From positions 95,068,723 through 95,132,722 of the forward strand of contig CM049309.1 in assembly GCA_026874595.1 (NCBI GenBank): a stretch of 64,000 nt of DNA, in the 5' to 3' direction. This document shows, piece by piece, positions 1-11,868 of this stretch. Source of the stretch: Sipunculus nudus (Eukaryota; Annelida; Sipuncula; Golfingiida; Sipunculidae). A model generated the notes under the pieces. It searched no databases, was not told the DNA's origin, and was given only the letters and a program-made list of their open reading frames with translations. The position numbers and the translations under genes were made by a program. Position 1 is the first letter of the stretch. Each line of letters opens with the position of its first letter.

Positions 1-3000
1 TCAGAGGCCGAAATCGCTGGGCAGTAGGCCTATCATGTATAAAACTGACGGTTAACTTCGTCTACAATATTCATTTCCCGTCCTTTCTTTCTTTGGAATA
101 TTATTAATTTTTTTTTACCAAAAATGAGTTGACAGTTTGACAGAGCCAACGCCGTAACAGACGAAGAAATATGTCTGAGGTCTCCCGTCACATATTGATT
201 TTTGTTTCACATGATAAATTATTTATCATTATGCCAATGACTTTATACCCCCCCCCCCCCCCCCATCTATGTTTTCTCTGTCTGATTTTAGTGAGTTTCA
301 TTTTCCTCGGGCAACGCCTGGTGCCTCTGCTAGTTATATGGACAAAGGACAGAATGCACCATTGATTTGGATAAGTCCTTTATCACAGAACGGCGGGAAG
401 ATGTCGGCACCTCCGCAATAAGATGCGCACAGGTTTACTGGCAAACACTTGATGTTTTTATGTTATAATTCTTTTTAACTCGCACTCTGTAACAAGGACA
501 GTCCATGTGAAACAAAGATGAACCAAGGCACTCTGGCCTATGTTTATACTTTATACACATGCCAGGGTTAACCAGACAGTGGATCTCCACTTGGTACTAA
601 CTTTTAAATCATAGGTCAGGTCACTTCAGCTTGTTGAAACGGGTTCAAAGGGGAATTAGAAGATGTCCTGTTAAACCTAAAAGCCGACGAAGGTGGCATG
701 CAGGGGGTCAGGTGATCTATCGCGTTGATTTGTGTTAGAAATATCTCAGCAAGTGATCAATGAATTGAATGAAATTTCGTGGAAGAATGGGCTAAGGTCG
801 TTAGAAGGATAACTATAATTTTGGACGGATCTGTGAAATTAAAACGCGGATCGGGATCCGGGTCCCGTCTAATTAAATTCTTTTTGTCTGCTGTTTTGTT
901 TATTTCCGTACAACATATCCGAAAATATATTGATCAACCATTCCTTAGTGCATGGCTAAATTTTCCACAAAATTTCATTAACAAAGATTGAGAATGTTTC
1001 ACATATTTTTAGACAATAAAGGTACCCTTGCCTTACTTGGGCTCGTCATGGTGACGTCGTAACCATGGAAGTTGATTGAAATGATAACGGCGTCATAATA
1101 AGGTCTCGTTATTGTGATTAACTACTGTTCACTGGCTGAGAATGCACCCTGTGAGGGTCTGTATAGCTAATGCCATAGTACCAATCCCTTCCCGCCCCCG
1201 GCTATACGCCTTGTTGGTTGTTGGCATGGCTGCTCTATGGTTTGCCTCACTGATCGAATGATTTTTACTTTGATTTCTCGGTCGAGTCGAGAGGGCTGGG
1301 CGGGCGACAGGTCTCGAGATACAGCTTTTGAAAAGCGATAAACACTATACATCTTTATTAGTTTTTTTCGCATCACAAAATCACAAAAAGTTTTGAATGA
1401 TTTAATTGAATTCCAACTTTTGTGGAAGGATGGGCAAGAGGTTTTGTTTCAAATTATGTTTTTAGTCGATATCACCTGAAGTATTCAATAAATTATTGTG
1501 AATTAATGTAAAATTGGTGAATATGGCTTGCTAAACTTTTGAGGTGTGTCTTGATGCAGGTACATGTTGGTGGAGATTTGAGCCTGGCGCCATTTCGGCC
1601 CTCTGACATTAGAGAGTGTATCCCCCATACTGGCTGTCAGAGTGCCAACGAGGAACGCGCTTTAAGGCTCTATGATAATGCAAATATATTCGTCATTTTT
1701 CAACACCCCATGGCCTATAAGTATGCTGTTACTTGACATAAACCAGACCAGTCGTGGGTGTTTTGAGTATACTTTTCAACAACATCTACCACGAGCCAGA
1801 TAAATTCCTATTAATATTTCTGCATATTGGTAAATCCCCCTGCATGTTTGTTGAATATCTGACGCTTGAATATGAAGATGGCTCGCACGGGTTACTGGAC
1901 GATGACTAATTACCATAGGGACGGAGTTTCACTTTGGGTTGTGAGTTCATATGTATTCTTTTGTGTTAATTCATCATTCGTTGCCTTATGTAAAGTTTAC
2001 GGGCAGTTTACCAAGATATAGGTACAGCACGATGGAAGACCACTGCAATGCATTTCTCCGTATTACTAACATCACGACTCAAGTTAGGCTTACCAGCCTG
2101 TAAGTGCATACTGAGTCGTGTACACACGCCTAGAATGAGCCTTGAGCGTGCTTCTAGTTTAAAAGCGGTACTTGTTACTCGGTACTTCAGCGGCATAGAC
2201 CGGTTTGTAATTTGGCTTGCTGTTGCCTCAGTCTTTATAAAGTGCTGAAAATCAAGTCAATCAGTTCATTAATTAGACTATATTATCAAATGCTAGTGGA
2301 TTCGTAATGGTTTCTTAGTCTAAAACTCTTATTTTGGTGAGTCCGTGGGGGTTTGTACCTTCATTTCCTTACAGACGTCCATCACACCGCAGACCAGACT
2401 GAAATCAGGTCTGAAATCTGGCCCTACGTCCATCACACCGCAGACCAGACTGAAATCAGCCTGCTGGCCCTCAGTACCAGTTAAGGTTTTGTATGAAACC
2501 AACGCTCCGTTCCATAACACAAATATAGTCGGGTCAATACACAGTTTACTCTAAAAATAATCCCACAAAAGGGGGTTTGACGAGTTTAGGTAGTAATTGA
2601 TGTCGGAAACAAGATAATTAAAATATGAGAAATCGGACTTCCGGAAACTGTTTTTTTAAAATGTCATCCAAAATAGCGGCCAAGAGGGATAAGGACCATA
2701 AATGATATATCATTTATCTTAGAATTGTAACATTGCTAGCTCCTATTAGGTTTTTGGAGAAAAGAAATTTACAGAAACCGAATATAACATTGAGTAGTCA
2801 CGTGATATTCAAATCCACGACCCTTAAATCACCATTAATCATTTATTTGAAATTTCGGTAATATATCTAATGCCAGGTTTTTATGGTCTACAAATCCAGT
2901 GAGATCAACTCAAGCCTCCCAGAGTAATCGTGTGACTGGCAAATTCAGGATGGCTTAAAAATGGCTGCCAATTACATGCAGTTTACGCTAATATAGGCAC

Positions 3001-3540
3001 AAGCCTCTGTTTGCCTTATTACTATAATTTTGGTGTTCGCACCGATTCTTTTAAAAGTAACCTATAAATCCAAGATGGCAAATTAGATTAACACAAATCT
3101 AAGATTTTGCACAAACATTTAGGGTATACAACATGAGAAATTAATACCATTACAAGTATCACTGGGTATTCAGATAACCTAAAGTATCAAACATGACATC
3201 TATGATGGCATTTAAACACTGGAAATGCTAAAACATGGCACAGACTTCTTACCTGGTAGCAAATTCTGAGACTGTGATATAATATGGAAGAGTAGGAGAA
3301 ACTTGACCTAAGGTTACATCTAAATTTCAGAAATGACGCCAGGAACTTCGAGCTCCGGGACTCGGAAATATACTTTGATACAAGGACTCTAAAATTTAGG
3401 CCCGACCCAGTTCTGTCGTGTACAGGTAAATGATGCCCAGTATGATGTAAATGTTGTTTAAAGTAATCTTAAACAGTTAGTTATTCTACCACACGTTTAA
3501 GACTCTTAGATATACCCTATTTTTCCCCTATATTCCGCAC
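1..3540. other. Gene-free, AT-rich stretch
   Basis: No protein-like reading frame, RNA gene or mobile-element terminus was recognised. There is a C homopolymer of about 18 bases near 248-265. A short direct duplication near 2372-2459 repeats about 36 bases containing 'ccatcacaccgcagacc' with a 51-52 base offset. The short open frames here have no recognisable domains and look like chance. Confidence 0.5.
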
Positions 3541-3559
3541 ACTTAGTTTTGTTGGTTAT

Positions 3560-3860
3560 CTTGGCTCGAGTCCTGCATCCTTGACATCTTGGTAGCCCAT
3601 CCTTTCCGTCGAGGGCTCATGCATGTCTCTTGTGGATTAGTATAAGACCCAGAAGATTACTAATCTGCATTTTTAGCATGGACATCCTTCTGGTTTGCTG
3701 CTACTAGCTTTAGGAGCTTTTTTCATGCGACGATGTTAGCCTTTACATGGTCTTCAAAGCGTTTCTGGGACCTCCCGTGATTTCTTCACCATATAGGAGT
3801 TGCCTGGGAATCCTGAAATCGACCATCAGGATGGCCTGTCCTGTTCTGGGAGAATTAGGA
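3560..3860 (-). pseudogene. Degraded LINE ORF2 C-terminal remnant
   Basis: The minus strand reads as a broken peptide with the order R-I-P-R-Q-L-L-Y-G-E followed by G-G-P-R-N. This resembles the C-terminal tail found downstream of reverse transcriptase in many animal LINEs (consensus R-x-P-x-Q-L-L-Y-G-E-L, then G-R-P and K-D-x-x-K). Stops and shifts interrupt it, and no reverse transcriptase core was seen next to it. It is judged an old, dead fragment; the match was made by eye only. Confidence 0.4.
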
Positions 3861-5029
3861 GCGCCAAGATATCTCCAACAGACTAAAAAAACGATGTGCC
3901 TCGGTCTGATTTATTAATTTTCTTTCCTTACTTTAGTACACGGACATATTATGTGTTATCTATGAGTTCTTATGGAATGTTCTCTTCCTCTTAGGTACTA
4001 CAGGGAATATTCTGTTAAATTCCCTGTGCTGCTGCTCCTGACGTCTTGAAGTTTTTTGAGGATGAAAATATCATCTATTCCATCTTCTTTTTTAGCTTGT
4101 TTCGCTGACTAGTTTTCTCGACCTCTTGCCATAATAGCCAGGGTTAAAGGCTATCGTTTGTATACAGGTAGAGGTCTCTGCTGGATTCGGTCCAGAGTGT
4201 CTGCACTTAGTGGATGGTCTGTTTATGTGAGTGCGATGCCCCGCTTCTTTTCTCAAAGTATGCCGATGGTCCTGTGTTTTCTCCCGTCTTACCTCCCGTT
4301 GTAACTGTAGACTATATCATGTCTATTGTCAAAGCATTCGTGTACCTAGTACACTGGATCAAGTTTTATCAGCTAAAAGTTTTGCCACTGAGCAGGTCTT
4401 ATACCCCCTTTCAATGATGGTTTACAGTCACGAAATCTGTCAATATTGCTTAATTCTGCACGATAACAGGTCAGTTTCCCGTTGTACTTTGTGAACATGA
4501 AATAACTTTCACAAAATCAGTAGCCTGCTTATCCCCCCTGTACTATTTGTTAAGTTAAAGATTTGCCAGGCCGTTAGTGATTACATTGAAAACTACCGTA
4601 AATATGTAAAAATAACGTAATTCAGTACCTGGATGATGTCACAGACTCGTCAGAACTTCTTCAGTTGCTAATACTTACGGCCTGTCGAGTGAATACAGTG
4701 AATCATGATATTTGCATATTAGTGCGTCACGAGATCGTTGGAGGGGCGGACCATTACCCCTTATCTGCATGTTAGTACGTCAAGCTTTATGTCCACAACG
4801 GCGATGACCTAACCTTTAAAGTAAAATCCCGTGTAAGACTCCAGTATCGGTGACGTAGCGAAAGATCACCCACAGGCGGTGCCTGGTAGAGCTAACTACT
4901 GCCCTGTTGTGTAATTACCAGTTGGTATGCCTGTAGCCGTGATTTGCATGTGTAATGTGTCATATACTAGAAATGTTTCAAGGAGTCTTGGACCTCCGTT
5001 TATCATACTCCTAGCTGCATGATTTTAAA

Positions 5030-6210
5030 TCTTCTGGCCTCGGTGTTAGCCTTTGTCCGGGGATCTTAGTCCTCCTGCCCCGGTGTCGGCCTTTGGCCGG
5101 GATTCTTGGACCTCCAGTCCCCGGTGTCGGCCTTTGGCCGGGGATCTTGGACCTCCTGGCCCAGGTGCCGGCCTTTGTCTAGGGTTCTTGGACCTCCTGG
5201 CATCGTTGTCTGCCTTTGTCCGGAGATCTTTGACCTCCTGGCCTCGGTGTCGGCCTTTGTCCGGAGATCTTAGTCCTCCTGGCCCCGGTGTCGGCCTTTG
5301 GCCGGAGATCTTGGACCTCCTGGCCTCGGTGTCGGCCTTTGTCCGGAGATCTTTGACCTCCTGGCCCCGGTGTCGGCCTTTGTCCGGAGATCTTGGACCT
5401 CCTGGCCTCGGTGTCGGCCTTTGTCCGGAGATCTTTGACCTCCTGGCCTCGGTGTCGGCCTTTGTCCGGTGATCTTGGTCCTCCTGACCCCGGCGTCGGC
5501 CTTTGTCCGGGGATTTTAGTCTTACTGACCCCGGTGTAAGCCATTGTTTAGGATTCTTGGACCTCCTGGCCTCGGTGTCGGCCTTTGTCCGGGGATCTTA
5601 GTCTTTCTGACCCCGGTGTCGGCCTTTGTCCGGGGATCTTAGTCTTCCTGACCCCGGTTTCAGCCTTTGTCCCGGGTTCTTGGACCTCCTAGCCTCGGTA
5701 TCGGCTTTTGACCGGGGATCTATAACCTCCTGGCCCTGGCATCGGCTTTCATGCATAGATCATGGACCTCCTGGTCTCGGTGTCAGCCTTTGTTCGGGGA
5801 TCTTAGAATCCTGGCACCGGTGTCGGCCTCTGTCCTGGGATCTTGGACCTCCTGGCCCCGGTGTCCGCTTTTGTCCGGGGATCTTGGACCTCCTGGCCCC
5901 GGCGTCGGCCTTTGTCACGACATCTTGGACCTCCTAGCTTCGGTGTCAGCCTTTGTCCGATGATCTTGGACCTCCTGGTCTTGGTGTCAGAATTTGTCCA
6001 TGCAGTACCTTGGACCTTCCGGCCTCAGTGTGTACCTTTGTCCGGGGATCAATGACCTCCTGGCTCTGGGGTCGTCTTTTGTCCATGGATCATTGACCTC
6101 CTGGTCTCGGTTTCGACTTTTGTCCATTGATCTTTGACCTCCTGGCCCTGGGGTCGGCTTTTGTCCATGGATCATTGACCTCCTGGTCTCGGTGTCAGCC
6201 TTTGTCCACG
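5030..6210. repeat. 41-bp minisatellite, left block
   Basis: About 28 copies of a GC-rich unit, typified by 'gtcggcctttgtccgg' followed by 'gatcttggacctcctgg'. The spacing is 41 bases (for example 5221 to 5262), with some 42-base variants. The unit is not a multiple of three and is open on both strands, so it gives long meaningless ORFs in several frames. A diverged start is visible from about 4985. The array ends abruptly at about 6210, where gag-coding sequence of an LTR element begins. The same unit resumes at 14096. Confidence 0.95.
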
Positions 6211-6212
6211 AG

Positions 6213-7359
6213 AAAGCCTGATATCATTGCTAAAATCATGCAAGATCTAGAAAGCAAAGGTTTAATTGAAGAGACTGAAGTTGAAACATAAAAAAATGAT
6301 AGCCTTGCTATGCAATCGGAATTAAAGAAGTTTGAAATGCAAGAAAGGTTAGAAAGAGAAAAACTAGAAAAAGAAATAGAAATTGAGTTTAAACGACTGG
6401 AGTTAGAAAGACTTAAACTAGAACATAGTCTACGTGCTGCCCCAACTCACAGTTTTGATGTTGGTAAACACATTAGACTTGTCCCACCTTTTCAAGAAAA
6501 AGAGGTTGATAAATATTTCTAACACTTTGAGAAGGTAGCTGAAAATTTAAAATGGCCTGAAGAAAATTGGACTATGCTGTTACAAAGTGTATTGACTGGC
6601 AAGGCCAGAGAAATTTATAGAGTTTTCAGTAGAAGCAGCTGCTGACTATGACCTGGTAAAACGGTTAATCCTAAAAGGTTATGAGTTAGTTCCGGAGGCT
6701 TACCGCCAGAAATTCAGAAATTTCGAAAAGCGCAAAGAACAGACCTACGTCGAATTTCCTAGAACAAAAGAGCAGTTGTTTGATGGTGTAGTTCTAAAAA
6801 TATAATGAAAGATTATGACAATTGGCGCCAGTTGATTTTGCTTGAAGAATTTAAGCGCTGCATTAACGCAGATGTTAAAACTTTTCTCGATGAGAAAAGT
6901 CCTGAAACACTTGACATTGCTGCTCAATTAGCTGACGATTATTCATTAACACACAAAATGTCCCTTACTAGCAAATCAAACCAGTCATTCACAAACAAGA
7001 ATGTAAATCAGTATGGTCAATAGAAGTTTACAGCGCAGTCACCAAGTACTAGTAGTCCTGATAGTTCAGCAAAGTCCATTGCTACATCTCAGTCCAAGTC
7101 CACTGTGTCTAAGTCCAACAAAGACCAGTCATTTTCAAAGAAAATCTGTAATTACTGCAAGAAGGAAGGTCATCTAATATCTGACTGCTGGAAACTTGCG
7201 AATAAACCAAATAGCAAACCTTCTGGGTTTGTTTCAAAATCTATGCATAACATAGTACAGGAGCCAGGCTTATTTCATGTAAATAAGGGGTACAACTCCT
7301 TTATTGACTCTAGAAAAGAGTTAGATGCTACGGAGGCCCACGTGCCTTCTAAATCCTAA
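6213..7359 (+). pseudogene. gag: gag pseudogene with CCHC zinc knuckle
   Basis: This encodes the structural protein of the LTR retrotransposon. A charged, probably coiled-coil stretch (rich in E, K, L and R) spans 6310-6435. A gag core follows, with sequence like 'VPPF' near 6480 and 'RKF..F.KRKEQTYVEF' around 6710-6760. The nucleic-acid-binding CCHC knuckle (C-x2-C-x4-H-x4-C) is at 7150-7191. Stops are at 6286 (TAA), 6520 (TAA), 7021 (TAG) and 7357 (TAA), and the frame is disturbed at about 6610-6800. The N-terminus is missing because the element joins the minisatellite at about 6210. The protein is not expected to be made. Confidence 0.8.
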
Positions 7360-8334
7360 GAAGAATCCGTAGCTTGCGGGGTAAAATCCTCAGTTGATTC
7401 CTGCGAGGAATTAAATAAGGCTAGGTCCTTTCAAGACTCCTACGAGGAGTATTCTCTAAATAAGGCTAAGTCCTTTTATGATTCTTGCGAGAGTATTTCA
7501 AAAGAGGCCAAGTCCTCTTATGACAAACAAAAGTTTGTTTCTGCTGAGGAAAATTCCTCTGTTGACTCACATGAGGAGTTTGATGATAAAAAGGATAAAG
7601 ATTCCTTAGATGACTCTGAAACAGAGTTTATGACTGACACTGTCAATGTCAGTTCTTTGTTTGATGAAGCTGAGGTAGTAGATTCCTCTCTTGACTCTGA
7701 AATGGAGTTATTTGAGCCATTCATACATAATGGTTTTGTACCAGTCCCACTTTCAAGTGATTTTTCAGATTCTACCCCTATTAGAATTTTGAGGGACACT
7801 GGTTCAGGCCAGACTCTCATGTTAGCAAACACTTTGCCATTTTCTAATAGGTCCTTTACTGGAGCACATGCACTTGTTAATGGTGTGTTTTCAGAAAAGC
7901 ACACTTCAGTTCCGCTTTACAGTATCCATTTAAAGTCAGACTTGATTTCTGGGAATATTATTGTGGGCATAAGAACTACTTTATCCTTTAAGGGAATTTA
8001 GTTGCTACTAGTCAATGCTGTTGCAAGTGATTAAGTACAGCCTGTACCAACAGTGACAGAAAAGCCGTCACTTGATCAGGACACTGATCCTGAAAGTCAG
8101 GAAATTCCTGGTTTTTATCCTTCATGTGCTGTAACTAGATCTATGGCCAAGAAAAACACACATGAGGATAATGGTCCAGATAATAACACTGTGGGAGTCA
8201 CTAATGACTCGTCTAATGACTCGCCCGTACAGTATACAGCATTTTCAAGGTCAGAACTTATCGCGGAACAGCACAAGGACCATGAAATTTCATGTTTTTT
8301 TTCCAGGGCAGTTTCTAAAGATGAACTGTCATAG
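7360..8334 (+). pseudogene. Retroviral-type aspartic protease region
   Basis: A serine- and acid-rich linker with repeated 'D-S-x-E-E' motifs (7380-7700) precedes a protease-like segment. The catalytic D-T-G-S is at 7795-7806, preceded by I-R-I-L-R, as in the clan AA proteases that process Gag-Pol. Stops are at 7999 (TAG), 8032 (TAA) and 8332 (TAG). The segment lies between gag and integrase in the same forward frame, as expected for a single polyprotein. Confidence 0.7.
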
Positions 8335-8364
8335 AACCCAGTTTGTTTCTATGTCAAAAATGGA

Positions 8365-9381
8365 GTGCTTATGCGTAAATGGCGACCACCTGATGTTTGT
8401 GCTGATGATGAGTGGGCCATCAAACATCAAATAGTAATTCCCGAAAGCTGTCGCAATGAAATTCTAAGCATGGCACATGAGTCTCCTTTGTCTGGCCATT
8501 TAGGTATAAATAAAACTTATCAGAAAGTTAATACACACTTCTATTGGCCTAACCTCAGGAAAGATATTGTACAATATTGTAAATCATGCCATACATGCCA
8601 GATGGTAGTCAATCCCAATCAGAATCCTCCTAAGGCCCCACTTAGGCCTATTTCTGCTTTCGAGGAACCATTCAGTGGGATTATTGTTGATTGTGTTGGA
8701 CCACTGCCCAAAACAAAATCTGGACATGAATACTTGCTGACAGTTATGTGCACATCTACCAGGTTCCCTGAGGCAATGCCATTGCGCAAAATTAATGCCA
8801 AAAGTGTTGTCAAAGCTCTGACCAAGTTTTTTACAACTTTTAGATTGCCAAAATCCGTCCAGTCTGACCAAGGGTCTAAGTTTTTGTCTGGCTTATTCCA
8901 ACAAGTTATGCTTGAGCTAGGTATAAAACAGTACAGCTCTTCGCCATACCATCCTGAAAGTCAGGGCGCCCTCGAGCGTTTTCACCAGACGTTAAAAAAC
9001 ATGATCAGGACTTATTGCTCTGACACACAGAAAGACTGGGATGAAGGAATCCAGCTATTGCTGTTTGCTGTCAGAGAATCCTTTTAAGAGTCCTTGGGTT
9101 TCAGTCCCTTTGAACTAGTTTTTGGACACTCCGTTCGAGGTCTATTGAAACTGCTAAAAGTAAAACTCTTGTGTGAAAATCCTGATTCTCTTACTTTACT
9201 GCAGTATGTCTCAGACTTTTGCACTAAACTACACAATGCTTGTGAGATTGCAAAGTCAAATCTAAAATCTGCACAAAGTAAAGTGAAAACAAGGTATGAC
9301 AAACACACTATAAGTGGACGTTTGAGTCTGGTGAAAAGGTCCTTGCTTACTTCCCATCCATGGCAGACTTCTGCAAGCTAG
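8365..9381 (+). pseudogene. Gypsy-type integrase, located upstream of RT
   Basis: This is a retroelement integrase that would insert the cDNA into the genome. Counting from 8365, the N-terminal HHCC zinc domain uses H38, H45, C75 and C78. The catalytic core shows D109 (in I-V-D-C), D168 (in S-D-Q-G-S-K) and E204 (in G-A-L-E-R-F-H), giving exactly 35 residues between the last two (D,D35E). Coding continues after a TAA at 9085 with 'GFSPFELVFGH' at 9094, a conserved integrase motif. It ends near a TAG at 9379. The catalytic residues survive, but the stops make it a pseudogene. Confidence 0.92.
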
Positions 9382-9642
9382 GTATTTTGGTCCTTACATT
9401 GCTGACAAGAAAGTCAGTGATTTAATTACATACTGTTGACACCAGATAGGCGTAAGAAGAAACAACTGTGCCATGTTAACAAGGTGAAACCATATTATGA
9501 CAGAAATAGCACATCAGATGTTGTACATAATGTTACTGCTGTAAATTGTGTAAACTCTGACCCTGACCCAGTTAAAGTAGATACTGATTGTAAGTGTGAT
9601 GTAGACATTTAGTGTGGTACAGTACCATTAAAAAACTCAGAC

Positions 9643-11051
9643 GTGCTTAACAACCTGGATGCCAAACTGTCACACCTTACCGCACAACAACAACAAGACC
9701 TCAAGAACCTGCTGCGGAATTATGAGCATTTGTTTAGTGACATTCCAACGCGGAGTAATATATTTTGCCATGACGTCGATGTTGGCGAGGTACGCGCAGT
9801 CAAGCAGCATCCTTATAGACTGAATCCAGAAAAGCAAAAGTATCTACAAGATGAGGTTCAGTATTTGCTGGACAATGATTTTATTGAACCTAGTAACAGT
9901 AACTGGAGTTCACCATGTATTCTTGTGCCAAAACCTGATGGAAGTTACCGTATGTGCACAGATTATCGAAAACTGAACTCTGTCCCCAAGACTGACACGT
10001 TCCCGATTCCGAGGATCGATAATTGTATTGATAGAGTCGGTAGCTCCAGATATGTCTCCAAGTTTGACTTGCTAGGAGGAACCTGGTGGGTTATGCTGAC
10101 AGATCGAGCGAAAGAAGTGTCCGCATTTGTGGCGCTGCAAGGACTGTACCAGTATAAAGTTATGCCGTTTGGCATGAAGAACCCGCCAGCCACGTTCCAG
10201 CGCCTCATCCACATGGTTGTCAAGGACATTCAGGGCTGCGACGCATATATTGATGACCTTATCGTGTACAGCGGCACCTGGGAGAAACTTCTGCAAATTC
10301 TTCGCGACCTCTTCATAAGACTCAGTTGGCAACGTCTGACCGTCAACTCAGTGAAATCTGAGTTTTGTCATGCACAAGTAACAATTTTGGGTCATATTGT
10401 AGTGCAGGGTCAGGTAAAACCTGTTGATGCTAAAATAAGTGCTATTTCTGCATTTCCTAGACCAGAAAACAAAAAGCAAATAAAGCGTTTTCTTGGTATG
10501 GTTGGATACTACAGGAAGTTTTGTCCAAATTTTTCTGCTGTAGCTGAACCTTTGACTAATTTGTTAAAGAGGAAACAAAAGTTTGTATGGAATGTTCAGT
10601 GTGAAAGTGCATTTCAGAATTTGAAAGCATTTCTGCAAAGTTCACCAGTTTTAGCAGCTCCAGACTTTTCTGTATCTTTTAATTTAGCTGTGGATGCTAG
10701 TGATACTGCTGCTGGTGCTGTGTTGTTACAAGAAGGCAATGATGGCATAGATCATCCAATTTTTTTATTTCTCAAGAAAATTTAATGCAAACCAGAAAAA
10801 CTACTCCACTATTGAAAAAGAATGTTTGGCTTTGATTTTGGCGTTGCAACATTTTGAAGTTTCTGTTACTTCATCAGTGAGGCCTATCATTGTCTTCAGT
10901 GATCGCGATCCTTACGTTCATGAACAAGTTGAAGTGTAAAAATCAGAGATTGTTGAGATGGAGTTTGTTCTTACAGGATTACAATCTTGATATCATACAC
11001 ATTAAAGGGAGAGACAATGTACTTGCTGATTGCTTATCTAGATGTTTATGA
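9643..11051 (+). pseudogene. Reverse transcriptase and RNase H of the Gypsy element
   Basis: The reverse transcriptase spans roughly residues 60-230 counted from 9643. It has L-V-P-K-P-D-G-S-Y-R, D-Y-R-K-L-N, M-P-F-G-M-K-N and the catalytic Y-I-D-D at 10246-10257. A connection domain with 'RFLGMVGYYRKF' follows, then RNase H starting with 'NLAVDASDTAAGAVLLQ'. The frame breaks at the TAA at 10783. RNase H continues in shifted frame(s) with 'YSTIEKECLAL' and ends with 'HIKGRDNVLADCLSR', just before a TGA near 11049. Nothing resembling integrase follows RNase H, confirming the rearranged pol order. Confidence 0.93.
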
Positions 11052-11133
11052 AATGTTGTAAACAGGATGTTTATGTAATGTTGTAAATAAGATGATTTTT
11101 GAGATGTTGTAAGGATTTAGTGATTGTGATCGC

Positions 11134-11166
11134 AAAAAGAAAGTTTTCAATGAAAACTTTCTTTTT
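11134..11166 (+). other. Perfect 15-bp hairpin before the 3' LTR
   Basis: Positions 11134-11148 and 11152-11166 are exact inverted complements (AAAAAGAAAGTTTTC and its complement) with a 3-base loop. The hairpin lies between the end of RNase H and the purine tract of the Gypsy element. Its role is unknown; it could act in the element's RNA or be chance in AT-rich DNA. Confidence 0.8.
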
Positions 11167-11173
11167 ACTTACA

Positions 11174-11868
11174 GGAGGGGGAGTTTTAGAGGTGCTCTTT
11201 TTATTATATGACACGGGCGTAACACCTGTCGTGGCGCTCGTGTCTGGCCGCGTATTGCATTCTCTGTTTGGTCCGTACTGGTTGAACTCTCGTTGTCATG
11301 TAAGCCTTGGGCTTTCACGCCTGGTCGTGGGTCACGTGATGACCCTGGTGTGTGGGGATACACACGGCTATGTTCTTCTCGATAGTTCCTGAAACGCGTG
11401 TTTACTGTGTTGTATAAAATCCTTAGGACTGTTCGAAAAGTGGAAAGTTCTCGGCTTGAGGTGTGAAGGTATATAAAGGGGCTGTGTTTTAGAAGGGCGG
11501 AGAGAGAGCAGCAGAGCAGATTTCAGCGGACGCAGAAGCGTGTGTCAGTTTCTAGGACCTTATCCGACGAATGCGGCAATTATAGATTTTCTAAGACTTT
11601 CTCCTGGATTTTATGCATTTGGACCTCAGTTTACTTTCTGGATTGTTACAAGACCTTTACACTGGACTGTCATTCTCCGAGAGTATACAATTAAAGAACT
11701 TATCGTGGTGACGGTGTTGGTATCCAGGTACTATGCACATTATTTTCTGTGTGATTGTATCGACTTGTTGCTATACCGCTGTTTTACTGTACAATTGTAT
11801 TGATTTAGTGTATTGTACTGCGAGGGTTGTTTAAAGAATAAATTATAGTTAACAAAAACCACTGACTT
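11174..11868 (+). repeat. Probable polypurine tract and 3' LTR
   Basis: A purine run AGGAGGGGGAG at about 11174-11184 is a good candidate for plus-strand priming. The following ~680 bases contain a TATA-like TATATAAA at about 11470 and an AATAAA at about 11838, as expected for an LTR with promoter and polyadenylation signal. The exact ends are not fixed: no 5' LTR exists in the window for comparison. The right end runs straight into the (TTA)n tail of the neighbouring LINE. Confidence 0.6.

Larger units (their letters stand above)
6211..11868 (+). mobile_element. Ty3/Gypsy-type LTR retrotransposon, Gmr1-like gene order, 5'-truncated and decayed
   Basis: The internal region runs gag, CCHC zinc knuckle, aspartic protease, integrase, reverse transcriptase, RNase H, then 3' noncoding DNA, a purine tract and a 3' LTR-like region. 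Integrase upstream of reverse transcriptase is the Ty1/Copia order, but the integrase and RT sequences are of Ty3/Gypsy type. This combination is known from the Gmr1 group. No 5' LTR or primer-binding site is seen: the minisatellite joins directly to gag. All recognised coding segments lie in one forward frame (coordinate modulo 3 = 1) until a shift after 10785, with about ten scattered stops. It is therefore a decayed single gag-pol ORF. Confidence 0.88.

Noticed and set aside
5053-5544. Long open frames on both strands (139 and 121 codons)
   Set aside because: Both come from the 41-bp minisatellite, which is GC-rich and poor in stops on both strands. The predicted peptide cycles through all frames every three units.
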